Part shown: one piece after another, positions 52,125-62,569 of the stretch
Layout of the letters: the number at the start of each line of letters is the position of its first letter
Position numbering within the stretch: the stretch's first letter is position 1
NCBI RefSeq assembly: GCF_001761365.1
Contig: NZ_CP017477.1
Location: 1,982,501 to 2,046,500, forward strand
Length of the DNA stretch: 64,000 nucleotides
From: Polaribacter vadi
GTDB taxonomy: Bacteria > Bacteroidota > Bacteroidia > Flavobacteriales > Flavobacteriaceae
Reading direction: 5' to 3'
Made by a program: the position numbers and the translations under genes
Notes under the pieces: model-generated
Told to the model about the DNA's origin: nothing
What the model saw: the letters and a program-made list of their open reading frames with translations, nothing else
Databases searched by the model: none

Positions 52125-55100
52125 ATGAAAAAACTTTTACCTCTACTTTTTATTTTCTTTTTTTGGTCAACTATTAATGCACAAATTACGTTATCTCATA
52201 ATGTTGGTAATATTCCCATAAAAACAGATTGGGTAAATTGTGACGAAGAACAAAGTTGGAGTAGAGTTTTCAATTTAGAAGATTTCGGAATATCCACAGA
52301 TGAACAATTTGTTATAAAATCAGGACAAACAGCAATTAGTAATGCAAAATTAGGTTCTGGTATACAAATGACTATATCCATAATAGACGAGAATTTTCCT
52401 AATTCAAATATTTTGCACAATAATGGAAGTTATAGAGAAACTCCAGAAATTGGTGATACTCCAGAAATATTAACTTTTCAATTTTCAAGTCCTGTAGTTA
52501 TTCCTGCAGGTGTTAAAAAAATTCTTGTAACTGTAAATCAATCAAGGGTTACAAGTACAAGTCAAACTCCTTTTCTTATTGCTGGGACAAAAGATGATAA
52601 CGATGTGTCTTGGTTTTATGGTTGTAGAAAACATTATACTTATATTAAAACTGAAAATTTAGAAGACCCTAAACCAAATGCAAATTTTTTTATAAATGTA
52701 ACAGGTGAGAAAATAAACACAATTAATTCTGATGAAAATATTAACTTAACTCATAATATTGGGGATAATGTTATAAAAACACAGATGTTTTCATGTAGTA
52801 GTTCTTCTCATTTTTGGGCAAGAAAATTTGTTTTAAAAGATTTTGATATAAATGATAATGAAGAACTTATTATAGATCAAGGTCAAATAGCGTTTAGTGA
52901 AACTGGATGGTTGTCTTCTGTTCAATTTAATATTTATAAAATAGACGCAGATTTTCCTGCTTCTTTTTCTGAAAGTGATTTGATTGGAAGTAGTCAAGCT
53001 CAAACAGTTCCTGCTTTTAGCAAAGTAGGACTTACTGCAAAAATAACTTTGGTTGAATTTGAAACACCTATAACTGTTCCTGCTGATGTAGAAATTATAC
53101 TAGTTGAAGTAAAAAAAGGAATTGTTTATGGAGATGGCCTTGCATTTATAGCAGGAACAGAAAATGACAATGATGATTCTTGGTATAGAGGTTGTAATGG
53201 AGATCCTTCTGGAGAATATAACACAACAGATAATTTAGCAGAACGAGGAATAGCGTATTGGAAGAAGGATTTTAATTACTATATCACTGTAAACGGAAAA
53301 GCAAGAACAATTTTTCCTTTTACAATTACAAATGATAACAACTGCGAAAATAAAATCAACAATTTTAGTTTAACAAATCAAGCAGAAATAAAATCTGTGG
53401 TTTGGAATTTTGACGACCCTAGTTCTGGTGTAAATAACATATCAACTTCTAATAATATTTCTCATCAATTTTCATCTCCAGGGATTTATAATGTTACTGC
53501 AACAGTTATTCATATTGATAACACCAGTTATACAATTCCTCAAGAAATAGAAATTTTTGAAATGCCAAACATCAACCCTATTGTTTCTCTAAAACAATGT
53601 GATAATAGTGATATTGATGGTTTTAGTTTCTTCAATTTAAACGAGGTAAAAGAAAAAATAATTGCAAATCCCGATGATTATTCCATCTCTTTTCACGAAG
53701 ATAACGTTGATGCTAAAAATGGAAGTTCAGAAATAACGAACATTACAAACTATAAAAACGAACAAGTAAGTATTGATAAAATTTGGGCAAGAGTAGAAAA
53801 TACTAATGGTTGTTTTGAAGTTAGTGAAGTGAATCTTTTTGTCTCTACTACAGAAATACCAGCTATTCTATTAAAAGAATATTATCAATGTGATGATGGA
53901 ACAAACACAACTGATGGAATTGCAACGTTCGATTTTAGTGATATAACAAACGATATTATCAATATATTTCCATTAAATCAACAACTAGAAATTACTTATT
54001 ATAGAAATGAAGAGGATGCTTTAGCTGAAGAAAATGCCATTGCAGATATTACCAATTATCAAAATATTGGCTATCCAAATCAGCAAAATATTTATATTAG
54101 AGTTGATAGTAAAGTTGATAATGATTGTTTGGGTTTAGGTGAACATATTTCTTTAAACGTCGAAAAAATGCCAGTTGCAAACCCTGTAATTGTGAATCCT
54201 GAATGTGATAATGATAGAGATGGAGTCTATTCTTTTGATACATCAGCTATACAAAGCACCATAATTGGAACCCAAACAAATGTTATTGTTACTTATTTTG
54301 ATGAAAATAATGTAGAACTTTCAAGCCCTCTTCCAAATCCTTTTATTACAGCTTCTAAAAACATTACTGCTAAAATAGAGGCTATAAACTCTAACGATCT
54401 TGATGGAAAATGTAGTGATACAACTGTTATTGAATTTATTGTAAATGCAGTGCCAATTGCAAATACAATTGCTGCTCAAGAAGAATGTGATACTGATTTT
54501 GATGGACTTGTTGGTTTTAATACAACAACTATTGAAAGCGAAATTATTGGCAGTCAAACAAACTTGATTGTTAGGTATTTTGATGAAAATAATGTGGAGT
54601 TATCTAGTCCTCTTCCAAATCCGTTTTATTCTGCTTCACAAACGGTTAAGGTTCGTTTAGAAAACCCGATTTACGATGTTTGTTTTGAAGAAACCACAGT
54701 CGATTTTATTGTGAGAGAAAAACCAACTGTCAATTTAATTTCAGAAGATATTATTTGTATGACAAACAACTCTAACCTAGAAATTAAAGTTGATAATCCT
54801 AACGCTAATTTCTCTTATACTTGGAGAGATGAAAATGGAATTATTATAGGTAATTCAGCAACTGCAAATATTCAAAAAGGTGGTGTTTATAAAGTGATAG
54901 CAACATCTCATTATGGTTGTAATTCAGAGGAAGAACAAATTACAATAAGTGAATCTTCAATTTCTTCTATCACCATAAATGATATTGAAGTTCAAGACGA
55001 TTCAGATAATAATTTCATCAAAATAAATACTGATAATTTAGGTTTAGGAGATTATGAGTTTAGACTTTTAGACACGAATGGAACTATTTTATTTGATTAT

Positions 55101-55478
55101 CAAAATGAGCCTTATTTCGAAAACTTAGAAGGAGGTGTTTATAATTTAGAAGTTAATGATAAAAACAATTGTGGTTCAATTCCTTTTGAAATTGCCTTGA
55201 TTAGTTTTCCTAACTTTTTTACACCAAATGGCGATGGAAATAATGATTTTTGGCAAATAAAAGGGATTGATAAAAGCTATTATAAAAGTGGAAACATTAG
55301 TATTTTCAACAGATATGGAAAACAAATAACCACTTTTACAATTGATGATGTAGGTTGGGATGGCACTTATAATGGAAAACAAATGATTGCTAACGATTAT
55401 TGGTTTCAAGCGATTTTAATAGATCAAAAAGATAATGTAAAAAACAGAAAAGGTAATTTTAGCTTATTAAGACAATAA
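52125..55478 (+). CDS. Large secreted protein with T9SS type B sorting domain
   Basis: A 1117-residue cargo protein: signal peptide (MKKLLPLLFIFFFWSTINAQ), two related N-terminal beta modules (start LSHNVGNIPIKTDWVNC and LTHNIGDNVIKTQMFSC, each with GxxxDNDxSWxxGC), a PKD-like domain near 430, then several near-repeat modules with DENNVELSSPLPNPF twice, and a C-terminal gliding-motility-type domain (FPNFFTPNGDGNNDFWQI, ISIFNRYGKQI, GWDGTYNGKQMIANDYWFQA). The type B domain directs export through T9SS. It is likely surface-exposed or adhesive. The ATG at 52125 gives the signal peptide. Confidence 0.92.
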   Translation: MKKLLPLLFIFFFWSTINAQITLSHNVGNIPIKTDWVNCDEEQSWSRVFNLEDFGISTDEQFVIKSGQTAISNAKLGSGIQMTISIIDENFPNSNILHNNGSYRETPEIGDTPEILTFQFSSPVVIPAGVKKILVTVNQSRVTSTSQTPFLIAGTKDDNDVSWFYGCRKHYTYIKTENLEDPKPNANFFINVTGEKINTINSDENINLTHNIGDNVIKTQMFSCSSSSHFWARKFVLKDFDINDNEELIIDQGQIAFSETGWLSSVQFNIYKIDADFPASFSESDLIGSSQAQTVPAFSKVGLTAKITLVEFETPITVPADVEIILVEVKKGIVYGDGLAFIAGTENDNDDSWYRGCNGDPSGEYNTTDNLAERGIAYWKKDFNYYITVNGKARTIFPFTITNDNNCENKINNFSLTNQAEIKSVVWNFDDPSSGVNNISTSNNISHQFSSPGIYNVTATVIHIDNTSYTIPQEIEIFEMPNINPIVSLKQCDNSDIDGFSFFNLNEVKEKIIANPDDYSISFHEDNVDAKNGSSEITNITNYKNEQVSIDKIWARVENTNGCFEVSEVNLFVSTTEIPAILLKEYYQCDDGTNTTDGIATFDFSDITNDIINIFPLNQQLEITYYRNEEDALAEENAIADITNYQNIGYPNQQNIYIRVDSKVDNDCLGLGEHISLNVEKMPVANPVIVNPECDNDRDGVYSFDTSAIQSTIIGTQTNVIVTYFDENNVELSSPLPNPFITASKNITAKIEAINSNDLDGKCSDTTVIEFIVNAVPIANTIAAQEECDTDFDGLVGFNTTTIESEIIGSQTNLIVRYFDENNVELSSPLPNPFYSASQTVKVRLENPIYDVCFEETTVDFIVREKPTVNLISEDIICMTNNSNLEIKVDNPNANFSYTWRDENGIIIGNSATANIQKGGVYKVIATSHYGCNSEEEQITISESSISSITINDIEVQDDSDNNFIKINTDNLGLGDYEFRLLDTNGTILFDYQNEPYFENLEGGVYNLEVNDKNNCGSIPFEIALISFPNFFTPNGDGNNDFWQIKGIDKSYYKSGNISIFNRYGKQITTFTIDDVGWDGTYNGKQMIANDYWFQAILIDQKDNVKNRKGNFSLLRQ

Positions 55479-55490
55479 ATATTTAACCAA

Positions 55491-55527
55491 AAAAGGAGTA
55501 AAAATGATAAACATTCCTACTCCTTTT
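55491..55527. terminator. Bidirectional terminator
   Basis: The perfect 10-bp arms AAAAGGAGTA and TACTCCTTTT flank a 17-nt loop between the convergent T9SS cargo and M1 peptidase genes. Confidence 0.8.
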
Positions 55528-55552
55528 AATTTATTTAATTCTCTTCTATTCT

Positions 55553-57397
55553 TTAATCAACAGAAAAAGAATTATTTTCTAAGTTGATATCTGCCATTAA
55601 ACCACTTTTATCAATTAGTACAGATTTTACAGTTTTAGCAGCATCAAAAGAATACACAGGATTTGCCCAAGCCCAATCTTCAATTATTTTTGCTGATGTT
55701 GGTTTTGCTCCTCTCATTATTCTCAAAGGAATATTAAAATTTTCTGTGCTTCCATCTGTATACGTAACTTCTAAATCGATTGGCATTGGCATTTTACCAA
55801 TTCTTTCTAACGTTATTTTTTTTCCATCAACAGCTTTAATTCCATAATCTATAGTATGTAAAGTTTGTGACCATTCGTTTAAATACCAATCTAAATGAAT
55901 CCCAGAAACTTTTTCCATAGAACGTTTAATATCATTTGGAGTTGGGTGTTTAAAACTAAAATCAGTAAAGTATTTCTTTAAACCTTTAGCAACATTTTCT
56001 GCACCAATTACATATTCTAATTGCGATAAGAAAATATTTCCTTTCGAGTAACTTGCAGTTCCATAAGCCCAATTCGTTTCATATCTGTCTGCATGTGTAG
56101 CAAGATTTTCTTCATAACCTCTTGCAACAATTGTTCTGTAACCTCTGTAAGAACCTGCATGTGGGTTTTCTTTCCCTTCGTTTAAAACTTCATTTTCTGC
56201 TTTGTTAGAAATGTAGCTTGTAAAACCTTCATCCATCCAAGGATGTAAACTTTCATTCGTTGCTAATAAAAACTGAAACCAAGTATGTGCCATTTCATGT
56301 GCTGTTACACCAACTAAACTTCCAAATTTACGTTTCCCAGTAATTAAGGTAGACATTGCATATTCCATTCCTCCATCTCCACCTTGAATTACAGAGTATT
56401 GTTTGTATGGATATTGACCAACATTTTCAGAGAAATAGGTCATTAGCTCTGCTGTTTTTGGTTGCAAATTTTTCCAATTTTGTAAAAATTCAGCTTCTAA
56501 TGTTTTCTTATAGAAAAAGTGTAAATCAATACCATTTTTCATTTTTACAATATCGTGATTGTAATCAGGATCTGCAGCCCACATAAAATCGTGCACATTG
56601 GGTGCTTTAAAATGCCATGTTAATTTATCACCAGCAGGTAAATTTAAAGGCAAATTCTTATCAGCATAATTATGCCCAACTTCTTGCGGATTTTGTAAAT
56701 AACCTGTTCCACCAACTACATAACTTTTATCAATATGAAGTGTTACATCAAAATCTCCCCAAACTCCATGAAATTCTCTTGCAATATAAGGTGGTGTATG
56801 CCATCCTTGAAAATCGTATTCTGCCATTTTTGGATACCATTGAGCCATAGAAAGTGCTACATCTTCTGAGCTATTTCTTCCAGATCTACGAATTTGAACA
56901 GGAACTTGTGCATCAAAAAGCATATCAAAAGTTACACTTTCACCAGCTTTTATGGGTGTATTTAATTGCACTTCTAAAATTGTACCAACAGTTTCATGCT
57001 TTACTGCTACTCCATTTTGTAGTAAAGAATTTACTTTTATATACCCAATTTCATCTGCATTCAATTTGCTAATTCTATCACGAACTCTTCTGTCAGGATC
57101 TGAAATATTTAAAGATCTCAAATCCATTTGAGAACCTGGCTGAAACGCATTAAAATATAAGTGATAAAAAACTCTGTCTAAATCATCAGGAGAATTATTT
57201 GTATACACTAATTTTTGCGCTCCTTTATATTGATAGTTGTTTACGTCCATATCAATATCCATAGTATAATCTACTTGCTGTTGCCAATAACCAGGATTAT
57301 TTTCAGCAGCTTTATTCTGAGCATAAGTAACTTCCTTTGTTTGCGCGCAAGAAATTAAAATTGCTGTAGATAATATTATAAAAAGTATTTTTCTCAT
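55553..57397 (-). CDS. M1 family metallopeptidase, secreted
   Basis: A 614-residue zinc aminopeptidase with a signal and lipobox-like Cys (MRKILFIILSTAILISC). The zinc site HEMAHTWFQFL is near 367, the third ligand Glu in WMDEGFTSYISNKAENE follows, and the substrate loop is GDGGMEYAMSTL, in place of the usual GAMEN. ASYSKGNIFLSQLEYVIG contains the catalytic Tyr region. It trims peptides outside the cytoplasm. Next to it, on the same strand, is a secreted S8 protease. Confidence 0.93.
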   Translation of the reverse strand: MRKILFIILSTAILISCAQTKEVTYAQNKAAENNPGYWQQQVDYTMDIDMDVNNYQYKGAQKLVYTNNSPDDLDRVFYHLYFNAFQPGSQMDLRSLNISDPDRRVRDRISKLNADEIGYIKVNSLLQNGVAVKHETVGTILEVQLNTPIKAGESVTFDMLFDAQVPVQIRRSGRNSSEDVALSMAQWYPKMAEYDFQGWHTPPYIAREFHGVWGDFDVTLHIDKSYVVGGTGYLQNPQEVGHNYADKNLPLNLPAGDKLTWHFKAPNVHDFMWAADPDYNHDIVKMKNGIDLHFFYKKTLEAEFLQNWKNLQPKTAELMTYFSENVGQYPYKQYSVIQGGDGGMEYAMSTLITGKRKFGSLVGVTAHEMAHTWFQFLLATNESLHPWMDEGFTSYISNKAENEVLNEGKENPHAGSYRGYRTIVARGYEENLATHADRYETNWAYGTASYSKGNIFLSQLEYVIGAENVAKGLKKYFTDFSFKHPTPNDIKRSMEKVSGIHLDWYLNEWSQTLHTIDYGIKAVDGKKITLERIGKMPMPIDLEVTYTDGSTENFNIPLRIMRGAKPTSAKIIEDWAWANPVYSFDAAKTVKSVLIDKSGLMADINLENNSFSVD

Positions 57398-57451
57398 TTT
57401 GATTGTTTAAGTTCGATATAAAAATATAAAATTAACTGGTAAACAGAAATA

Positions 57452-59134
57452 TTATTTTCCGTTAACAATTCTGTCTGCCATTTGCAAAGCATTATTTGCA
57501 TTTACAACTCTACCAGTTACAGATAAATCTGAAAAAGGAACCATTTCTCCTTTAGGATTTTCTTGAGATTGTGAACCTGGTTTTACAACTTGTAAATCTA
57601 TTTTTGTTCCAGAATTCATAATAATCATCTTCACTTGATTTGCAGATAATTCTGGATAGTAAGAACGTATTAAAGCTGCAACTCCAGAAGTTGAAGGTGC
57701 TGCCATAGATGTTCCACTAAATTTTGCATACCCATTTTCTGGAGTCGTAGAATGTATTTGAACTCCAGGAGCAAAAATATCAACATTTATTTTTCCATAA
57801 TTAGAAAATGATGCTGGTAAATTTTCATCATAACTAGCACTCATTGCTCCTATTGATAATAAATTATTTGAAAACTCCATTTTTAAATCTTCAGAATCAT
57901 TTGGATAAGTTCTTTCAATATCAATATTTTTACCATCATTTCCTGCTGCATTTACAATTAAAACATCCTTTTCTGCTGCGTATTTAATAGCATCATAAAC
58001 CCATTCTTTATTTGGCGAAAATGGTTTACCAAAACTAGTATTAATCACTTTTGCTCCATTATCTACTGCATATCTAATTCCTAAAGCAACATCTTTATCA
58101 TATTCATCTCCACCAGAAACTGAACGAACTGCCATAATTTTTACATTATTTGCAACTCCATTCATTCCTATTCCATTATTTCTTGTAGCTCCAATAATTC
58201 CTGAAACGTGAGATCCATGAGCTTCATCAATTTCAGAATGCCCAGGATTTCCATCTCCATAACCAGGTTTGTCATTAATATCATAAGGATTATCACCAAC
58301 AACTGTTCTGTAATCCGTTTTTAAATTATCGCCACTTATTAATTTTTTATTGGCTGCTAATTGATCAATAAAATAATTTACACCACCTTCTATTTCTGTT
58401 TTTGCTGCTGCCATAGATGGTAAACCAAAAGCATACATTTGTTTTGCAAAAGCAACTTGATTTGATAAATTTTCATCAGTTGTAGAAATTGCTAAAACTT
58501 CTTCTTTTGTATAATCTTCTTTTCCGAAATGTTTTACAAAAGCTTCATTTGCAGTTTTTACACCTTGTAATAATTGCTCATATCTTGTTTTGTTTTGCAA
58601 CAACGTTTCATTTGCTTTTTTTGCAGCATCCAATTTTTCTTGGTAATAAGCTTTTACTTCAGCTAATGTTTCTGAATCAGCTACTGATGGATTCATTAAA
58701 ATACGCTCATATTCTAAATGCTCTTTGTAAGATTTTCCTAAAAAATTCCATCCATTAATATCATCTATATAGCCATTTTTATCGTCATCAATTCCATTAC
58801 CAGCAGTTTCTTTTGTGTTTACCCAAGCAACGTCTACTAAATCTTCGTGTTTTAAATCTGTTCCAGAATCTACAACTCCAACAACTACAGTTACACTCGT
58901 TTTTCCCTTTAAAAATTTGTATGCTTTATCTACACTCATTCCTGGAATGGTGTCTGTTGCTAAATCTAAATGTTGCCAATTATCTTTTTCAACATCTGTT
59001 AACGCTACTTTTTTAGCAGGAATGTTTATAGCATTATTACTTCCATTAGGGACAGGAAGATTAGGTATTGTTTTACAACTTGCTAAAAAAAGTCCAGCAA
59101 ATGCCGTATATAAAACTGGTTTTAAAATTCTCAT
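57452..59134 (-). CDS. S8 family serine peptidase (subtilisin-like), lipoprotein
   Basis: A 560-residue protease with lipobox signal (MRILKPVLYTAFAGLFLASC, Cys20). The triad is Asp in VGVVDSGTDLKHEDL near 87, His in DEAHGSHVSGIIGA near 304 and Ser in FSGTSMAAPSTSGVAAL near 478. A roughly 150-residue coiled insertion (about 135-280) lies between Asp and His. No T9SS sorting tail is seen, so it probably stays bound to a membrane. It lies 54 bp upstream of the M1 peptidase gene in the same direction. Confidence 0.93.
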   Translation of the reverse strand: MRILKPVLYTAFAGLFLASCKTIPNLPVPNGSNNAINIPAKKVALTDVEKDNWQHLDLATDTIPGMSVDKAYKFLKGKTSVTVVVGVVDSGTDLKHEDLVDVAWVNTKETAGNGIDDDKNGYIDDINGWNFLGKSYKEHLEYERILMNPSVADSETLAEVKAYYQEKLDAAKKANETLLQNKTRYEQLLQGVKTANEAFVKHFGKEDYTKEEVLAISTTDENLSNQVAFAKQMYAFGLPSMAAAKTEIEGGVNYFIDQLAANKKLISGDNLKTDYRTVVGDNPYDINDKPGYGDGNPGHSEIDEAHGSHVSGIIGATRNNGIGMNGVANNVKIMAVRSVSGGDEYDKDVALGIRYAVDNGAKVINTSFGKPFSPNKEWVYDAIKYAAEKDVLIVNAAGNDGKNIDIERTYPNDSEDLKMEFSNNLLSIGAMSASYDENLPASFSNYGKINVDIFAPGVQIHSTTPENGYAKFSGTSMAAPSTSGVAALIRSYYPELSANQVKMIIMNSGTKIDLQVVKPGSQSQENPKGEMVPFSDLSVTGRVVNANNALQMADRIVNGK

Positions 59135-59145
59135 AATAAATTCTC

Positions 59146-59988
59146 TTAATTAAATAATTCGTTAAATGTAAATGTTTCGTTTAATCGTACTCCTTTTTCT
59201 GTATGTTTTACTGTGCAAATTTCAGTATGTGCATCATGCTCTAAAAACAAATAAAAATTTTCATCTGCAGCCAAGTCTAAAAAAGCTGCTTTTTCTTTAA
59301 TAGTTAATAAAGGTCTTGTATCATAACCCATTACGTAAGGCAATGGAATATGCCCGATTGTAGGTAATAAATCTGCCATAAAAACAATTGTTTTTCCTTG
59401 ATATGCTATTTTTGGCAACATTTGTTTTTCTGTATGCCCATCCATAAACAACACATCAAAACCAATTTGTTCTTTGTAATTTCTATGAATAAATTCCAAC
59501 TGTCCACTTTCTTTTATGGGGTTGATATTCTCTTTTAAGAATGATGCTTTTTCCCTTGGATTTGGTTCAGTTGCCCATTTCCAATGTTTGTCATTACTCC
59601 AAACTTTTGCGTTTTTAAAAGCGGGAATTAGCAATCCATCTTTAGTTCTTTCAATAACACCTCCACAATGATCGAAATGTAAATGTGTTAAAAAAACATC
59701 TGTGATATCATCTTTATGAAAACCTAATTTTTTAAGTGAAGCATCTAAAGAAAAATCGCCAAATAAATAGTAATAACCGTAAAACTTGTCTGATTGTTTT
59801 GCGCCCAAACCTGTATCAACTAAAATTAAACGATTGCCATCTTCAATCAACAAACAACGCATACTCATGTCAATCAAGTTATTATCGTCTGCAGGATTTG
59901 TTTTTTGCCAAATAGTTTTTGGTACAACACCAAACATTGCACCACCATCTAACTTAAAATTGCCAGTTTCTATAGGATATATTTTCAT
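59146..59988 (-). CDS. MBL-fold metallo-hydrolase
   Basis: A 280-residue metallo-beta-lactamase-fold enzyme. The metal motif is LTHLHFDHCGG near 108, with MDGHTEKQM near 184 and FMADLLPTIGHI near 200, and EHDAHTE near 250 as the last ligands. The type is close to the lactonase/AttM group, though the true substrate is not clear. The stop is 11 bp before the S8 peptidase start, so both may be co-transcribed. Confidence 0.88.
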   Translation of the reverse strand: MKIYPIETGNFKLDGGAMFGVVPKTIWQKTNPADDNNLIDMSMRCLLIEDGNRLILVDTGLGAKQSDKFYGYYYLFGDFSLDASLKKLGFHKDDITDVFLTHLHFDHCGGVIERTKDGLLIPAFKNAKVWSNDKHWKWATEPNPREKASFLKENINPIKESGQLEFIHRNYKEQIGFDVLFMDGHTEKQMLPKIAYQGKTIVFMADLLPTIGHIPLPYVMGYDTRPLLTIKEKAAFLDLAADENFYLFLEHDAHTEICTVKHTEKGVRLNETFTFNELFN

Positions 59989-60060
59989 CTTAAAACAACT
60001 TTTTGAATGTTACAAAGATGTTAAAAAAAAGACGATTTTTCGTTAAGAAAATCTAAAGGT

Positions 60061-62409
60061 TTACTCTTTAATAATTACTATTTGCTGAATCTCATTTCCT
60101 AAATGATCCATTACTGTAAATTGATATTCGCCAACTGTTGGTTTCACAGCAAATTGATGCATTTCTTTTGTAGTGCCTAAAAAAGTAGTATTTGAATACC
60201 AATACAAAATAGCATCTTTGTTAGAATGTGCTACTTTTAGAATCAATTCATTCTGTTTCCCATCAAAATTTTTGGGTAAAAAAATGGTGCTTTTTTCTGT
60301 GGGATATAAAAATTTCATGACGTTTTTATTTTCCCCCAAACAATCTTCTCTAAACTTTGGTAACGATTTATAAAACGGATTTTTATCTTTATAATAATAC
60401 TCTAATAATGGTGGCAAAACAAACCAAGATTTCTGTTTAATGTTCTCCAAATTTTCGCAAGATGTATTTACTTGGTAATTTTCTGATTTATCAACATTTA
60501 CCAACATATGAAAAGGACAAGGTGCTGTTTTTAAACCTGAATTCTGGACATATTCCAGCTTTTTTTCTTCGCAAATTTGTGTAGCTCTAAAACCACTTTT
60601 TGTACAAATTTCAATTTCTGACATTTCATCAAAAGGATTCTCAAACCAATCTGATTTTGGCAATTTATCAAAAATATCAAACAAAATTGGAGCAGCAGTT
60701 TGCACACCCACCAAACCAGGTCTTCCTTCTCCATCTGCATTGCCAATCCAAACCCCAACTACATAATCTTTGGTAGTACCAATTGCCCAAGCATCTCTAA
60801 ACCCAAAACTTGTACCTGTTTTCCAAGCAATTTGTTTGGAGGAATCAAAAAACTCCCAGTTTTCTTCTGCATTGGGTCTGTTTACGTCTTTTAAACTTTC
60901 AAAAGTTAAGTAAATGGAAGCTGCATCAAAAATTATTTTTTCTTTTGATTTTTTTCCGAAATCAACTTTTTTGTAATCATAAAACGTTGGCTCTGTAAAC
61001 TCATTGGTAAAATATCTACTCGAATTTTCTGAAAAATGATTTACTGTGGATGCCATTGATGCGTAACTTTTGCATAAATCCCACAAGTTACTTTCTGCAC
61101 CTCCTAAAGCCAAAGTCAATCCATAATGATTTGCATTTTTTTGTAAATCCTTTAGCTTCAATTTTTGCAAATAATGATGAAATTTCTCCAAACCAAAACC
61201 CTGCAACATTCTAACAGTTGGCACGTTTAAAGATTTTGACAACGCTAATTTTGCAGAAACTGCTCCAGCATATTTTTTATCAAAATTTTCTGGTTGATAA
61301 CTTCCATAATTTGTTGGAATATCTGGAACCAACATATTTGGTAACAACTCTCCAGCATCTAACATTGCTGCATATAAAAACGGTTTTAAAATGCTTCCTG
61401 TACTTCTTGGTTTTGTAATAATATCCACATATTTCTGATTTTTATTTGTGGTTGGCGAATTCCCAACATACGTTAAAACTTGCCTTGTTTTTACATCTAA
61501 AACCAATACAGCAATATTATTAATTCCGTTTTTTGATAGCTGATTATAGTGGTTTTTTACTATTGTATTTGTTTGAGTTTGTAGTTTTTTATCAATCGTA
61601 GTTTTTACAAATTGTCCTTTTTTCTGTTGATTTACTTTCTGTAATAAATGCGTTGTTATTTGCGGAATTCGATATGCTTTTTGTGGGATTTCTTCTAATA
61701 TTGATAATTCATACGTCAACGAATCAATAACATTTTTAGTTAATAATTTTTTTAATAATCGGTTTCTTTTCACCAATAATTTCTGTTGATTTTTCCCTGG
61801 ATAAATTAAATTTGGTGCATTTGGTAACAATGCTAAAGTTGCAGCTTCAGACCAAGATAAATCTGATGAACTTCGATTAAAATAACGCCAAGAAGCAGCA
61901 TCTAAACCAACCACATTTCCACCAAAAGGCGCATTTGAACTCCAATACGTAATTATTTTTTCTTTGGATGCCCTAAACTCCAAACGTGTTGCTAAAATAA
62001 GTTCTTTGAGTTTTTCAAAATACGTTCTAGATTTATTATCTCTGCTCAATCGAATTACTTGTTGCGTAATTGTACTTCCTCCTCTTTTTACACTTCCTGC
62101 TTTTAAATTTTGCTTTAAAGCATTAAAAATTGAAATCGGATTAAATCCTGGATGACTATAAAAATACTCATCTTCAAACTGAATTAAACAGATTTTAAAT
62201 TTCTCTGGAACAGCATCATTATGAGGAAATCGCCATTGACCATCTTTTGCAATTAAAGCACCTAAAAGTTCATCATTTTTACTCGTAATTACTGTAGATG
62301 TTGGTTTTGTAAATAATTCTTTTGGCAAACAAAACGCATAGAAAATCAACAGAATAACAAGGAATATTGTTTTCTTTTTATGTTTTAATATGTAGTTTTT
62401 GATGTTCAC
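60061..62409 (-). CDS. pbpC: Penicillin-binding protein 1C
   Basis: A 782-residue bifunctional cell wall synthase. One membrane helix (about 15-32) leads to the glycosyltransferase domain (FEDEYFYSHPGFNP near 75, KRGGSTITQQVIRL near 109) and the transpeptidase with SxxK in GSILKPFLYAA near 340, SLNVPTVRML near 395 and WKTGTSFGFRDAWAIG near 528. The C-terminal part (about 690-782) is the PBP1C-type BiPBP_C domain. The start is GTG 62409. The next gene family upstream, alpha-2-macroglobulin, is its usual partner in proteobacteria as well. Confidence 0.94.
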   Translation of the reverse strand: MNIKNYILKHKKKTIFLVILLIFYAFCLPKELFTKPTSTVITSKNDELLGALIAKDGQWRFPHNDAVPEKFKICLIQFEDEYFYSHPGFNPISIFNALKQNLKAGSVKRGGSTITQQVIRLSRDNKSRTYFEKLKELILATRLEFRASKEKIITYWSSNAPFGGNVVGLDAASWRYFNRSSSDLSWSEAATLALLPNAPNLIYPGKNQQKLLVKRNRLLKKLLTKNVIDSLTYELSILEEIPQKAYRIPQITTHLLQKVNQQKKGQFVKTTIDKKLQTQTNTIVKNHYNQLSKNGINNIAVLVLDVKTRQVLTYVGNSPTTNKNQKYVDIITKPRSTGSILKPFLYAAMLDAGELLPNMLVPDIPTNYGSYQPENFDKKYAGAVSAKLALSKSLNVPTVRMLQGFGLEKFHHYLQKLKLKDLQKNANHYGLTLALGGAESNLWDLCKSYASMASTVNHFSENSSRYFTNEFTEPTFYDYKKVDFGKKSKEKIIFDAASIYLTFESLKDVNRPNAEENWEFFDSSKQIAWKTGTSFGFRDAWAIGTTKDYVVGVWIGNADGEGRPGLVGVQTAAPILFDIFDKLPKSDWFENPFDEMSEIEICTKSGFRATQICEEKKLEYVQNSGLKTAPCPFHMLVNVDKSENYQVNTSCENLENIKQKSWFVLPPLLEYYYKDKNPFYKSLPKFREDCLGENKNVMKFLYPTEKSTIFLPKNFDGKQNELILKVAHSNKDAILYWYSNTTFLGTTKEMHQFAVKPTVGEYQFTVMDHLGNEIQQIVIIKE

Positions 62410-62425
62410 TTTTGATATTTTTCTC

Positions 62426-62452
62426 CCTGTAAGGTTTCAAAAACCTTGTAGG
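62426..62452. repeat. Hairpin of the ACCTACAAGGTT type
   Basis: The arms CCTGTAAGGTTT and AAACCTTGTAGG pair at 10 of 12 positions around CAA, in the 5' region of pbpC. It is related to the hairpins at 63007 and 41022. Confidence 0.65.
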
Positions 62453-62477
62453 TATTTTCTTTTTTTTAAAGTTTAAT

Positions 62478-62566
62478 TGTCATTTCGAAATGAGCCTTTC
62501 TAGGCGATTAAGAAATCTCATAACGTTTTCTAATCGTGTGAGATTTCTCCTATCATCGAAATGACA
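62478..62566. repeat. 89-bp palindromic repeat, copy A
   Basis: The outer arms TGTCATTTCGA and TCGAAATGACA and the inner arms AAGAAATCTCA and TGAGATTTCTC form a nested palindrome. It differs from copy B at 62881 in only 4 of 89 positions and has the same orientation. It ends 3 bp before the stop codon of the small membrane-protein gene. Confidence 0.9.
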
Positions 62567-62569
62567 ATT

